From: Trinickia dabaoshanensis
GTDB taxonomy: Bacteria; Pseudomonadota; Gammaproteobacteria; Burkholderiales; Burkholderiaceae
Reading direction: 5' to 3'
DNA length: 64,000 bases
Assembly (NCBI RefSeq): GCF_002879885.1
Contig: NZ_PNYA01000025.1
Span: forward strand, 56,751 to 120,750
In this document: piece by piece, positions 7,790 through 16,594 of the stretch
How positions within the stretch are numbered: the stretch's first letter is position 1
Layout: the number at the start of each line of letters is the position of its first letter
Made by a program: the position numbers and the translations under genes
Notes under the pieces: generated by a model
Databases searched by the model: none
What the model saw: the letters and a program-made list of their open reading frames with translations, nothing else
What the model was told of the DNA's origin: nothing

Positions 7790-8254
7790 TCAGTTGCCGA
7801 AGGTGCCGCGGTCGATCTTGCGGGCGAGGATGATGGAGGTGGTCGTGCGCTCGACGCCTTCCAACTGGCCGATCTGGTCGAGCAATTCGTTGAGGCGATC
7901 CGGCGAGGCCGCGCGCAGCCACGCCACGTAGTCGTACTCGCCGCTCACCGCGCACAGCAATTGCACCTCGGCCATCTTTTCGAGCCGCTTGAGCGCACTG
8001 GGGCCGAACTTCGGCGCGAGGATGATACCGACGTAGGCGTTGATGCTCGCGTCGAGCACATCTTGGCCAAGCCGCACCCCGTACCCGGCGATCACTTGCA
8101 TGCGTTCAAGGCGCTCGATGCGCGCCAGCACGGTGGTGCGCGCCACGCTCAAGCGGCGGGCCAAGTTGGCAACGCTCTCGCGAGCATTCTCTTGTAGAAG
8201 CGCAAGGAGGTTGCGGTCGAGTTCGTCGAGCTGGTCGAGGCGCGGTGGTCTCAT
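7790..8254 (-). CDS. Lrp/AsnC family transcriptional regulator
   Basis: 154 residues, the normal family length. The N-terminal helix-turn-helix begins LDQLDELDRNLLALLQENAR and has the recognition segment LARRLSVARTTVLARIERLE (about residues 30-50). The C-terminal RAM/AsnC ligand domain shows the AVSGEYDYVAWLRA pattern near residue 104. The gene precedes the lysine-dehydrogenase-like gene by 227 bases and follows panE by 36 bases, all on the minus strand. It probably senses an amino acid and controls the dehydrogenase through the repeats at 7691-7756; that link is inference. Confidence 0.88.
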   Translation of the reverse strand: MRPPRLDQLDELDRNLLALLQENARESVANLARRLSVARTTVLARIERLERMQVIAGYGVRLGQDVLDASINAYVGIILAPKFGPSALKRLEKMAEVQLLCAVSGEYDYVAWLRAASPDRLNELLDQIGQLEGVERTTTSIILARKIDRGTFGN

Positions 8255-8290
8255 CGATTCGAAGCGGCTGGCAAGAATGAAAGCCCCGAA

Positions 8291-9223
8291 TTATCGCCCA
8301 TGCCGGGCTTCGTAGGCTTTGACGTGCGTATAGGCGAGCTCGAGCAGCGTCGGCGCCGCATCGGTGGGCTTTTCGGCACGGAGCCTTGCAAGCAGATCGC
8401 CGAGCACGTGATCGCCCTCGGTACGCAGACCGTTTTCGATATCGCGCAGCATCGATGCGGTCAGCGACGAGCCGGGCGCGAACAACATGGCGCGCGAGCG
8501 CTCGGCAAACGGCTCGCGCATGGCGTGCCCATGTTCGGCCGCCACCGAGGCGCATTCGTCGAACAGCGCGCGCATCGCGGCCTCGCCGCCGGGCGCGGAC
8601 AAAATTTCGCCGACGCTCGCCCGGAACAAACAGGTGCTGCCGGCCAGTGTCGCCAGGAACACCCACTTTTCCCACATCTGCTGGACGATCGCATCGATTG
8701 CTTCGACGTCGAATCCGCCGGATCGCAACGCGCCCGCGATGGCCTCGACACGCGCACTCTTCGTCCCGTCCAGTTCGCCGAATACGATCGCGTGCATGTT
8801 CGTCATTTGGACGATCGCACGCGAAGCATCGAGCGTCGCCGCGATCAGACACACGCCACCCAACACGCTCGCGTTGCCGAAGCGGTTGCGCAGCACGTCC
8901 AAGTGCCGCATGCCGTTGAGCAGCGGCAATATCGTCGTGGACGGCCCGACCGCCGGCGCGAACGATGCCATCGCGCTGTCCAAGTCGTACGCCTTGCAAC
9001 TGAGCAAAACGAGATCGTAGGGCGCGTCGATTTGCGAGCTGAGGACGGTCTTCACTTCGGAAAGCGTCGCATCGCCCCTTGGACTCTTGATGACGAGGCC
9101 GTTCGCGGCCAATTCCCGCGCCCGCGCTTCGCGTACGAGAAAAGTCACGTCTTGCCCCGCCAACGCCATCCGCCCGCCGAAATATCCGCCGACCGCGCCG
9201 GCGCCCACCACCAGAATTCGCAT
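8291..9223 (-). CDS. panE: 2-dehydropantoate 2-reductase
   Basis: 310 residues. Ketopantoate reductase reduces 2-dehydropantoate to pantoate with NADPH in pantothenate synthesis. The N-terminal dinucleotide fingerprint GAGAVGGYFGG at residues 7-17, a SCKAYD block, LLNGM and the QMWEKWVFLA segment with the catalytic lysine are family hallmarks. I set the start at the ATG 9223, preceded by GGAG, because the Rossmann strand begins there; the frame continues to 9298 without homology. Many Burkholderia carry several PanE paralogues, so this copy may act on another 2-keto acid. Confidence 0.85.
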   Translation of the reverse strand: MRILVVGAGAVGGYFGGRMALAGQDVTFLVREARARELAANGLVIKSPRGDATLSEVKTVLSSQIDAPYDLVLLSCKAYDLDSAMASFAPAVGPSTTILPLLNGMRHLDVLRNRFGNASVLGGVCLIAATLDASRAIVQMTNMHAIVFGELDGTKSARVEAIAGALRSGGFDVEAIDAIVQQMWEKWVFLATLAGSTCLFRASVGEILSAPGGEAAMRALFDECASVAAEHGHAMREPFAERSRAMLFAPGSSLTASMLRDIENGLRTEGDHVLGDLLARLRAEKPTDAAPTLLELAYTHVKAYEARHGR

Positions 9224-9464
9224 CTTCGATCTCCGAAATCGCCAAGTCCCAACGTTGCGGCAGCCACTGTAATACAGCGGCGCAAACCGTGCCCGCACAA
9301 CAGATCGGTTTCAGATGTAAGCGTATGTCTCACCGCGCCGAAACCTCACCCTTGCCTGGTTACACTAACGGCGGATCAATGAACATGCGCCAAGCATGCA
9401 GGGTCCCGCGAGCCGGCACCGAGGCGCCGGCTTCGACTTCGTCCACACGACTGCAGGAGGTTCG

Positions 9465-9950
9465 ATGAAACGGACAATCGTCATTCTCGCGTGCGCGCTC
9501 GCAACGAGCGGAGCGTTCGCGCAAGCGTCGGCGCCGCAAGCGGCGTCGGGCATGGCGGCCAGCGCGCCGGCCGATGCACGCGCAGCCAAGCGCGAGGCGC
9601 ACGTCGAGCAGCGTATCGCATATCTGCACTCGCAACTGAAGATCACGGCGGCGCAAGAGCCGCAATGGAAGGCATTCGCCGACGTCATGCGCACCAACGG
9701 CCAAAACATGGGCCGTTTGTTCCGTCAGCGCACGCAGGCCGAACAAACGCAATCGGCGCTCGACAACATGAAGCAATACGCCGAAATCGCGCAAGCGCAC
9801 GCGGACGACATGAAGCAATTGGTCGACGCCTTCCAGCCGCTTTACGACAGCTTCTCGCCCGAGCAAAAGAAGCTCGCCGATACGACGTTCCGGCAACCGC
9901 ATGAGGCGGGCGAGCGCCGCGGCAAAACGGCGGCACCGGCCAAGAACTGA
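9465..9950 (+). CDS. Periplasmic Spy/CpxP-like (LTXXQ motif) protein
   Basis: 161 residues with a clear signal peptide, cleaved after about ATSGAFA. The mature protein is highly alpha-helical. HSQLKITAAQEPQWKAFADVMR resembles the LTXXQ repeat of Spy/CpxP periplasmic chaperones, and a second similar element lies near residues 130-145 (FSPEQKKLADTTF). Proteins of this type buffer periplasmic folding stress. AGGAGG (9455-9460) four bases before the ATG fixes the start. No two-component system sits next to it. The C-terminal tail is basic. Confidence 0.75.
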   Translation: MKRTIVILACALATSGAFAQASAPQAASGMAASAPADARAAKREAHVEQRIAYLHSQLKITAAQEPQWKAFADVMRTNGQNMGRLFRQRTQAEQTQSALDNMKQYAEIAQAHADDMKQLVDAFQPLYDSFSPEQKKLADTTFRQPHEAGERRGKTAAPAKN

Positions 9951-10028
9951 TCGCGACCGAACGAAAGGCGTGCGCGTCGCGCGGTTTACCGCTACGCTCA
10001 CGCCTTCTCGACGTTTGGCTTGCTTGCT

Positions 10029-10460
10029 ATGAACGAATTGAAAGACATCGACCTGCGCGACGACCCCGGCGCGGGACGGTATGTGAAAGACGAGGTGGTC
10101 GCCGTCGAGTTCGCGCAGCAGCACGGCGAGTTGATGAGCCTCGAGGGGGCCAACCGTTACGCGCCCGGCGATGCACTGATCACGGGCACGGGCGGCGCAC
10201 GTTGGGTCGTCGATCGTGCTCGCTTCGACGACAAATACGTTCCGGCGGATGCGGAGCTTGCGCACGGTGCGCCGGGCCGTTACCGAAACCGCCCCGCCGT
10301 CGTGCTGGCTAAACGCATGGATGCGCCATTCGCGATGGCTCGCCGGGCGGCAGGCGACGTATTGAACGGCAACGCCGGCGACTGGGTGTTGCAATACGCG
10401 CCGGGCGATTACGGCGTCGTGCGCGCCGACCGGTTCGCTCAGGTCTACCGGAGCGCGTAG
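10029..10460 (+). CDS. Conserved hypothetical protein with PGDYG motif
   Basis: 143 residues, soluble, no signal peptide. The repeated -YAPGD- pattern (YAPGDALITG near residue 50 and YAPGDYGVV near the end) places it with small PGDYG-motif proteins of unknown function found in Burkholderiales. The ATG at 10029 was chosen although no strong ribosome site precedes it; a TTG three codons upstream is also open. It converges on the following hypothetical gene with only 38 bases between them. Confidence 0.6.
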   Translation: MNELKDIDLRDDPGAGRYVKDEVVAVEFAQQHGELMSLEGANRYAPGDALITGTGGARWVVDRARFDDKYVPADAELAHGAPGRYRNRPAVVLAKRMDAPFAMARRAAGDVLNGNAGDWVLQYAPGDYGVVRADRFAQVYRSA

Positions 10461-10498
10461 CCGAATTGCCGTAGGCGCGCAAAGCGCCTCATGCCCGC

Positions 10499-10864
10499 CT
10501 ACGCGAATTCGTCGCCGAGTTCGATCGTCACCTCGCGCGGCACGGCTTGCCCGGCCGCGTATTGCTCTTCCAGCGATCCGAGCGCGGCTTCCACGTACGC
10601 CCGCAAGACGGCAAAACTGCGTGCCCGCGCACGAGGCAGCGAAGCCCGGTAGCGCGCGAACGCGGGAGCGGCGAATTGAACGGTCAGCGTCATGCGGCGC
10701 GCCGTCGATCCGAACCGCATCGCAACCCACTGTACGTCTAGATACGGGGTACCGTTTTCTCCGCTGCGCTCGGCAAAGACCGTCTGCTCCGGAAAGAGGT
10801 CACTCGCGGCTTGCCCGAGCGCCTCGACGTCGGCGCTCGGGCATTCGAATCGGTAAAGTTCCAT
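10499..10864 (-). CDS. Hypothetical protein
   Basis: 121 residues beginning MELYRFECPSADVEALGQA. No domain is recognised. It is predicted to be soluble and has an arginine-rich stretch (YRASLPRARARSF) in the second half. Codon use matches the neighbours. A TTG four codons upstream is an alternative start; neither has a good ribosome site. It lies 86 bases upstream-adjacent to the ptxS stop on the same strand, so it might share a transcript with nothing else. Function unknown. Confidence 0.55.
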   Translation of the reverse strand: MELYRFECPSADVEALGQAASDLFPEQTVFAERSGENGTPYLDVQWVAMRFGSTARRMTLTVQFAAPAFARYRASLPRARARSFAVLRAYVEAALGSLEEQYAAGQAVPREVTIELGDEFA

Positions 10865-10950
10865 CGTGGGGCTCAATGCTTTGTGGTGCTAGCCACGCGC
10901 CACACTGCCTCGAAAGGGCATGCGCCGCGCGCGCCGTGTAAATCTATCGA

Positions 10951-12024
10951 TCAGTCCTCTTCGCGCCAGGCGGTCGATCGGCGAACGACCAATTCACCGG
11001 CCAGCATCGCTTCGCGCGCCGGCTCCACGCCGCCTTCGATACGCTCGTGCAAGAACTCCACCGCGCGATAACCGATCGCGTAGGTGGGTTGGCGAATCGC
11101 CGTGACGCCGATCAACTCCGCCCATTCGGAGTCGTCGATCGACATCAGCGCCACGCGCTCCTGCCAACGCGAGCCATAGCGGGCATGCAAATGCAGGGCG
11201 AGCGAGAGCGCGACCGGACCGTTAGCCGCGAAGTATGCCACGCGCCGGCCGCCGGCCTCTTGCAAGTGCCGGTCCACGGCCTCATGCGTACGCGCGACCG
11301 CTTCGGCATCGCTCAGATCGAGCACCATGGTTTCGCCTCGCAACGGCTCGGCACCGGCGCCGCGAAGCGCATGCGCTTGTTCGAGCGCGGCGCGAAACGC
11401 CGCTTCGCGCAGGCGTCGCGAACTCACGCTCTCGTAGGGCTGCACGGCAAAACGGATATCGTCGAATCCTTGCTCGAGCAGATGCCGCATGCCCATCGCC
11501 ACGGCTTCGCCGTTGTCGAGCCCCACCATGTCGGCCGACAGCCCCTCGATCGAACGGTCGACGAGCACGGCGGGCGTGCCGCCTTCGCCGACGGGACGAA
11601 GCGTTTCTTCCTCCACGCCGAGCGCATTGACGATGACGCCTTCCACGCGATAGGTCGTCATCAATTGCAAGTAGCGGCGCTCCATCTCCACTTCGTTGGC
11701 CGCGTTGCACACGAGCGGCATCAAACCGAGCGCGTGGCAGGCCGCTTCCACGCCTCGCAGCACGCCCACGGTGTAGGGATTCGTGATATCGGCGACGAGC
11801 AGTCCGACGAGGCGATTGCGTCCGCGCTTCAAGCCCCGGGCCATTTGATTGGGCCGGTAGTCGAGCCGCTTGATCGCGGCTTCGATGCGCGCGCGCAGAT
11901 CCGAAGACAGGACGTTCGTCTCGCCGTTCAGGTAGCGCGACACGCTCGTCTTGCCGGTACCGGCTTCGCGCGCCACGTCGCTGATCGTCGCTCGGCGGGC
12001 GATGCCCATGGGGCCGATGCTCAT
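10951..12024 (-). CDS. ptxS: LacI family regulator of 2-ketogluconate utilisation, PtxS-like
   Basis: 357 residues. The N-terminal LacI helix-turn-helix (ATISDVAREAGTGKTSVSRYL, roughly residues 12-32) is followed by the hinge YRPNQMARGLK and a periplasmic-binding-protein-like sugar domain (LVGLLVADITNPYTVGVLRG). It is the last gene of a set with kguE, kguK, kguT and kguD, the same content as the Pseudomonas ptxS-kgu locus where PtxS represses kgu genes and responds to 2-ketogluconate. A perfect 14-bp palindrome of PtxS type lies before kguE. An internal ATG five codons later is an alternative start. A hairpin with a T-tail separates it from kguD. Confidence 0.8.
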   Translation of the reverse strand: MSIGPMGIARRATISDVAREAGTGKTSVSRYLNGETNVLSSDLRARIEAAIKRLDYRPNQMARGLKRGRNRLVGLLVADITNPYTVGVLRGVEAACHALGLMPLVCNAANEVEMERRYLQLMTTYRVEGVIVNALGVEEETLRPVGEGGTPAVLVDRSIEGLSADMVGLDNGEAVAMGMRHLLEQGFDDIRFAVQPYESVSSRRLREAAFRAALEQAHALRGAGAEPLRGETMVLDLSDAEAVARTHEAVDRHLQEAGGRRVAYFAANGPVALSLALHLHARYGSRWQERVALMSIDDSEWAELIGVTAIRQPTYAIGYRAVEFLHERIEGGVEPAREAMLAGELVVRRSTAWREED

Positions 12025-12132
12025 CGCTCGGCGGCGCGGCGCGCGCCCGGGTCGAAAGATACGGAAACCAAGGCAAACCTCCTCGTCAAAGGCCCATGCG
12101 CGAGCACCTCTGCGCGGCACGGCGGATAGAGA

Positions 12133-12154
12133 AAAGCGCGCCGGGGCGCGCTTT
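12133..12154 (-). terminator. Hairpin with short T-tail between kguD and ptxS
   Basis: Nine-bp arms AAAGCGCGC (12133-12141) and GCGCGCTTT (12146-12154), 4-base loop. Read on the minus strand it ends in TTTT then CTCT. It sits about 100 bases past the kguD stop and 110 before ptxS, so it could reduce read-through into ptxS. Confidence 0.5.
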
Positions 12155-12257
12155 GCAATTCGTTCGGTGGCGGCATCATAGCGCAGCGCTTCCCGACGCA
12201 CCACCCGTGCAAGCGCACGGCCCGAACCTACGACTAATTCTAGTAGGCACGCGCGGC

Positions 12258-13256
12258 TCAGCGCCCCAAAACCTCGGGGTTCGCGACGTTGTGCGTGAGC
12301 CGTCCGGCGAGCGCATCGAGGAGATTGTCGGCGGCACAACGCGCCATCGCGTACCGTGTCTCGTGCGTGGCCGAACCGATGTGGGGCAACGCCACGACGT
12401 TACGCATCGCGAGCAGCGGCGAATCGGCCGCAAGCGGCTCTTGCTCGAACACGTCGAGCCCGGCACCGGCGATCGTGCCTTGCGCGAGCGCCGCGATCAA
12501 CGCCGCCTCGTCGACGATCGCGCCGCGCGAGGCATTGATGAGGATCGCGCTGCGTTTCATCGCGCGCAGCTCGGCTGCGCCGATCAGATGCCGCGTTTGC
12601 GGCGTGAGCGGCACTTGCAGGCAAACGAAATCCGATTGCGACAGCAGCTCGGCGAGCGGGACGTGCTTGGCGCCATACGCGCGCTCGGCGGCCTCGTTCG
12701 GATGCCGGTTCGTATAGAGCACGCGCATGTCGAAGCCGAGCGCGGCTCTGCGCGCGAGCGCACCGCCGATGCGCCCCAACCCGACGATGCCGATCGTTTT
12801 GCCGTTCACATCCACGCCGTATTGGTCCGGGCCGATGCTGCCGTGCCAGTGGCCGGCCTTGACCCACTCGGCGAGCTCGACCACGCGCCGTGCGCTCGAC
12901 AAGATCAGCGCGAATACCGTATCGGCGGTGGATTCCGTGAGCACGTCGGGCGTATGCGCGAGCACGATACCGCGCCGGGTCAGATCGGCCAGATCAAAGT
13001 TGTCGACACCGACCGAGATCGTCGAGATCGCTTTAAGCTTCGGCGCGCGCGCGACCATCTCCGGCGTCACCTTCACGCTTGCGCCGATCGCGCCGTCGGC
13101 ATCGGCCCATGCGGCGCCGAGGGCATCGGCGAGCGCTGCGTGGCCGCCACCGTGCGCGGGCGCCAGTTCGACGACTTGCGCGTGGCGGCGCAGATCATCG
13201 AGCACGTCTTGCGGCAATTTTTTGTAGACGACGATCTTCGGTGTCATTCGGCTCAT
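12258..13256 (-). CDS. kguD: 2-ketogluconate 6-phosphate reductase (D-2-hydroxyacid dehydrogenase)
   Basis: 332 residues of the D-isomer-specific 2-hydroxyacid dehydrogenase family. It has the NAD(P) fingerprint [10 protein letters not shown] near residue 155, the catalytic arginine in [10 protein letters not shown] (near 235), a glutamate in FEQEPL and the catalytic histidine in [10 protein letters not shown]. In the kgu pathway it reduces 2-keto-6-phosphogluconate to 6-phosphogluconate with NADPH. Its first ATG overlaps the stop of kguT (ATGA, 13253-13256); a second in-frame ATG at 13247 is possible. The gene neighbourhood makes this function more likely than a general glyoxylate or hydroxypyruvate reductase. 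Confidence 0.85.
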   Translation of the reverse strand: MSRMTPKIVVYKKLPQDVLDDLRRHAQVVELAPAHGGGHAALADALGAAWADADGAIGASVKVTPEMVARAPKLKAISTISVGVDNFDLADLTRRGIVLAHTPDVLTESTADTVFALILSSARRVVELAEWVKAGHWHGSIGPDQYGVDVNGKTIGIVGLGRIGGALARRAALGFDMRVLYTNRHPNEAAERAYGAKHVPLAELLSQSDFVCLQVPLTPQTRHLIGAAELRAMKRSAILINASRGAIVDEAALIAALAQGTIAGAGLDVFEQEPLAADSPLLAMRNVVALPHIGSATHETRYAMARCAADNLLDALAGRLTHNVANPEVLGR

Positions 13257-14539
13257 TTCCCGTGGGCAGTGGCCCGCGCCGTGAGCATCGCCTCGCCCGC
13301 GGGCTGCGCCTTGACGGCGAGCGTGAACAATACGGCGGCCACGAGCGCTACGCTCATGAACGCGTACGACGCCGCGGGCGAGCCCGTCGAGCCATTCAGA
13401 TAACCGACGAAGTACGAGCCAACGAACGAGCCGAGCGCGCCCATGCTGTTGATGAGCGCCATCGCCCCGCCCGCCACGTTCTTCGGCAGCAGCTCGGGGA
13501 TGATGGCGAAGAACGGTCCGTACGGCGCGTACATCGCAGCCCCGGCCACGACGAGCAGCGCGTAGGACCACCAAAAATGCGTGGAGCCGACGGCATAGGA
13601 AAGCGCGAACGCAACGGCGCCCACGAGCAGAAACGGCCACACGAAGGCTTTGCGTGCGTCGAGCTTGTCGGAAGCCCAGGAAGTCACGAGCATGGCGACC
13701 GTTGCCATCAAATACGGCAGCGCCGAGAGCCAGCCTGTCGCGACCATGCCGAGCGCGGAGCCGTTTTTCAAGATCGACGGCAACCACAAAACGAAGCCGT
13801 AGACACCGATACTCCAGCAGAAGTACTGCGCGCACAGCTTGACGACGGCGGGCGAGCGGAACGCTTCCGCGTAATTGCGCACCGGCTTGATGGCTGCTTG
13901 CTCGGCCGCCAAGGTTTGCTCGAGCGCGCGCTTGTCTTGCGCCGAGAGCCAGGCGACCTCGCTCGGCTTGTCGCGCGCTACGAACCACCAGCACACGGCC
14001 CAGACGATCGCCGGGGCCCCTTCGACGACGAACATCTCGCGCCAACCGAATGCGTGCACGAGATAGCCCGAGACAACCGACATCCAGAGCACCGTGACCG
14101 GATTGCCCAGAATCAAGAAGGTATTCGCGCGCGAGCGCTCGGCTTTCGTGAACCAGTTGCTGATGAAAATCAACATGGCCGGCATGACGGCGGCCTCCAC
14201 GACGCCCAGCAAAAACCGCAGCGCGATCAGCGACGCGATATTGCTCACGACACCCGTGAGTGCCGCGCAGCCGCCCCAAAGCACGAGGCTGACGAACACG
14301 AGGCGTCGTACGCTACGCCTTTCCGCATAGATCGCACCGGGAATCTGGAAGAAAAAATAGCCGAGAAAGAACAACGCGCCGATCAACGAGGCAAGCGAGG
14401 GACTGATCCCCAAGTCCTTGTTGATGCCGGCTGCGGAGGCGAACCCGAAGTTCGCGCGGTCGAGGTAAGCGAGGCTGTAAGTGATGAAAACGATCGGCAT
14501 GATCATCCACCACCGGCGAGGTGCAATCGTGACGGGCAT
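13253..14539 (-). CDS. kguT: MFS transporter for 2-ketogluconate
   Basis: 428 residues with 12 predicted membrane helices, anion:cation symporter (ACS/phthalate permease-like) family. The start ([27 protein letters not shown]) and the central [15 protein letters not shown] loop are typical. AGGAGG eight bases before the ATG supports the start. It lies between the kinase and the reductase genes of the kgu set and overlaps kguD by four bases, which supports import of 2-ketogluconate as in Pseudomonas KguT. Substrate assignment rests on context. Confidence 0.83.
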   Translation of the reverse strand: MPVTIAPRRWWMIMPIVFITYSLAYLDRANFGFASAAGINKDLGISPSLASLIGALFFLGYFFFQIPGAIYAERRSVRRLVFVSLVLWGGCAALTGVVSNIASLIALRFLLGVVEAAVMPAMLIFISNWFTKAERSRANTFLILGNPVTVLWMSVVSGYLVHAFGWREMFVVEGAPAIVWAVCWWFVARDKPSEVAWLSAQDKRALEQTLAAEQAAIKPVRNYAEAFRSPAVVKLCAQYFCWSIGVYGFVLWLPSILKNGSALGMVATGWLSALPYLMATVAMLVTSWASDKLDARKAFVWPFLLVGAVAFALSYAVGSTHFWWSYALLVVAGAAMYAPYGPFFAIIPELLPKNVAGGAMALINSMGALGSFVGSYFVGYLNGSTGSPAASYAFMSVALVAAVLFTLAVKAQPAGEAMLTARATAHGK

Positions 14540-14653
14540 GGGTGTCTCCTCCTATGCTGCGTTTTAAATGAGCAGCGGCGAAAAGCTCCGCCTGCTCGCT
14601 CCTGTTAGGCGTGAAGTGTAGGCAAACGCGAAGGCGTGCGCTGACAGCCCGGC

Positions 14654-15613
14654 TCAAACCGGAGCGCTCGACTTCTCGAGCCGCTCCAGTTCAACGCGCG
14701 TGGGCAGACCTTCCGAGTCGCCGATTACTTGGATCGCCAACGCGCCGATGCGGTTGCCGCGCGCCACCGCGCTCGGCAGGTCGCGCCCTTCGAGCAGCGC
14801 GCTGACCACGCCGACGGCGAACCCATCGCCCGCCCCGACCGTATCGACCACTTGCGCCACCGGTTGCGCGGCGACATAGCCCGAGGTATCCGCCGTGCGG
14901 AAATACGCACCCTGCGCGCCCAGCTTGACGACGACCCCGCGCACACCGAGATCCAGATAAAACCGTGCGATGTCTTCGGGCGCTTCGTAGCCCGTGAGCA
15001 CGAGGCCCTCGCCTACGCCGGGCAGCACCCAATCCGACAGCTCGGCGAGCGCATTGAGCGAGGCAGCCATGACTTCGCGCGAGGACCATAGCGTCGGGCG
15101 CAGGTTCGGGTCGAACGAGATCGTCTTGCCCGCGGCGCGCATCGATTGCGCGAGACGAAAAGCGAGTTCGCGCGAAGAAGCCGAGATGGCCGGGCCGACG
15201 CCCGTCAGATGCAGATGCCGCGCTGAGTCCACGTACCGGGGATCGAAATCGTCGATCGACAGGTGGCTCGCGGCCGAGCCTTTGCGGAAATACTCGACGC
15301 TCGGGTCGCCGCCCCCCACCTCCTTCGACTTGAGCTGAAAGCCGGTTGGGTAGCGCGTGTCGATACTCACATGGCTCGCATCGATGCCTTCACCCGCGAG
15401 CGTATCGAGCACGTAACGTCCGAACGAGTCGGCGCCGACGCGGCTGATGTAGCCGACCCGAAACCCAAGCCGCGACAATCCGATCGCGACGTTCAAATCC
15501 GCGCCGGCGATGCGTTTCGTGAAATGCTCGACCGCCGCAAGCGGGCCGGCATCGTTCGCCACGAACAGCGCCATGGCTTCACCGTAGGTCAACACGTCGA
15601 TCGCGCTAGACAT
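14654..15613 (-). CDS. kguK: 2-ketogluconate kinase, PfkB family
   Basis: 319 residues of the ribokinase/PfkB fold. N-terminal substrate segment LTYGEAMALF, the glycine-rich IAGADLNVAIGLSRLG, and the C-terminal catalytic DTVGAGDGFAVGV motif near residue 255 with the base aspartate. It phosphorylates the imported 2-ketogluconate at C6 using ATP. AGGAGG six bases before the ATG supports the start. Sequence alone would also allow 2-keto-3-deoxygluconate kinase (KdgK); the kguE/T/D/ptxS neighbours favour KguK. Confidence 0.82.
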   Translation of the reverse strand: MSSAIDVLTYGEAMALFVANDAGPLAAVEHFTKRIAGADLNVAIGLSRLGFRVGYISRVGADSFGRYVLDTLAGEGIDASHVSIDTRYPTGFQLKSKEVGGGDPSVEYFRKGSAASHLSIDDFDPRYVDSARHLHLTGVGPAISASSRELAFRLAQSMRAAGKTISFDPNLRPTLWSSREVMAASLNALAELSDWVLPGVGEGLVLTGYEAPEDIARFYLDLGVRGVVVKLGAQGAYFRTADTSGYVAAQPVAQVVDTVGAGDGFAVGVVSALLEGRDLPSAVARGNRIGALAIQVIGDSEGLPTRVELERLEKSSAPV

Positions 15614-15691
15614 CTATGCCTCCTTTATTCAACCCTTCCAACCGTGCCGCACCTTCGCTCTTCTCTTCGTCACGGCACAGCGCGTGGCGTT

Positions 15692-16492
15692 TCATGCCGC
15701 GGCAAGCCAGGCGACATGGCGCTTCGCATCGTCCTCGATCGCGTGCTCGTCCAGCGGAAACTCGATCCCTCTAGGGGCGGTGCGCGGCAGCGTGCCGAAA
15801 ATGGCCCGGATACCCGGGTCCTCCGCCTTCGGAGCAACCGGAAAGCGTCGTGCGCCATGCCCTTCGGACGACTTGCAATGCACGTACTCGACATAGCGCG
15901 CAAGCGCCCGGGCCGCGTCGAGCGACGCTTGCCCGGCCCAATCCCAATTGCCGATGTCGAAGGTCATCCCGAGCACGTCGGCGGCACCTTCTTGCGCGAG
16001 CGCGGCGAACAGCGCCTCGAACCGAGCGATCGTACCGTCGCCCTGACCTTGGCCGTTTTCGACGACGAGCCGAGCCCGCCGCCCCGCCCCGACGCGCGCG
16101 ATGCGGGCGCCGTCGGCCTGTCCCGCGAAACCGCCCAATTGCAACTTTAGCCACCGGGCACCGAGCGCGTCGGCTTCCGTGTACGCGCAGGCCAGCGCCG
16201 CCGCATCCAATCCGCCGTCGTCCCGATAGAGCGCGGTGGGAGTCGAATAGACCGACCATAGTCCCCGAGCATCGATCGCGGCGCCCAGCGCGCGAAGCGC
16301 CTCGAACGAAGCCTCCGCCTCATGCGAGAACAGCTCGCGGCGCACTTCGAATCCGCTCGCGCCGGCACGCCGCACCGTATCGAGCCAGGCCGCGTGCCCG
16401 GCGCGCCGCACCGCTTGCGCCCCGAAGGCGCTCGCCACGACGACGACTTCCACTGCGTCGCCGCTAGATGAGGTGCCCGCCATGTTCGACAT
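15692..16492 (-). CDS. kguE: TIM-barrel epimerase/isomerase-like protein of the kgu operon
   Basis: About 266 residues of the xylose-isomerase-like AP-endonuclease 2 (TIM barrel) family. GASGFEVRRELFS, KLQLGGFAG, LVVENGQG and TFDIGNWDW contribute the expected metal-binding Glu and Asp positions. KguE accompanies 2-ketogluconate genes in Pseudomonas; its reaction is not well defined. First gene of the operon: the operator palindrome at 16497-16510 lies immediately upstream. The start could be the ATG at 16492, the one at 16483, or a GTG at 16516 that would place the operator inside the gene; I prefer 16492. Confidence 0.75.
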   Translation of the reverse strand: MSNMAGTSSSGDAVEVVVVASAFGAQAVRRAGHAAWLDTVRRAGASGFEVRRELFSHEAEASFEALRALGAAIDARGLWSVYSTPTALYRDDGGLDAAALACAYTEADALGARWLKLQLGGFAGQADGARIARVGAGRRARLVVENGQGQGDGTIARFEALFAALAQEGAADVLGMTFDIGNWDWAGQASLDAARALARYVEYVHCKSSEGHGARRFPVAPKAEDPGIRAIFGTLPRTAPRGIEFPLDEHAIEDDAKRHVAWLAAA

Positions 16493-16496
16493 AGAA

Positions 16497-16510
16497 TGGA
16501 ACCGGTTCCA
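16497..16510. promoter_or_regulatory. PtxS-type operator (perfect 14-bp palindrome)
   Basis: TGGAACCGGTTCCA, a perfect palindrome just upstream of kguE. The published Pseudomonas PtxS site is TGAAACCGGTTTCA, which differs at only one position per half-site. The CCGG centre is typical of LacI-family operators. No second copy is seen in the ptxS upstream region. Confidence 0.75.
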
Positions 16511-16594
16511 AATCACACTGAAAAAAATCGAGCGGTAGGCTCGAATGGCGTCATCTTGCCCGCAGCCTCGGCACGCTCGCCATCATGGTTATCC

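Noticed and set aside
12231..12250. CCTAC...GTAGG symmetry downstream of kguD as a second PtxS operator
   Set aside because: It shares no CCGG core or arms with the kguE palindrome and is probably chance.
13079..14608. Plus-strand open frame of 509 residues opposite kguT
   Set aside because: kguT has clear membrane helices and a ribosome site; the antisense frame is arginine-rich with no domain.
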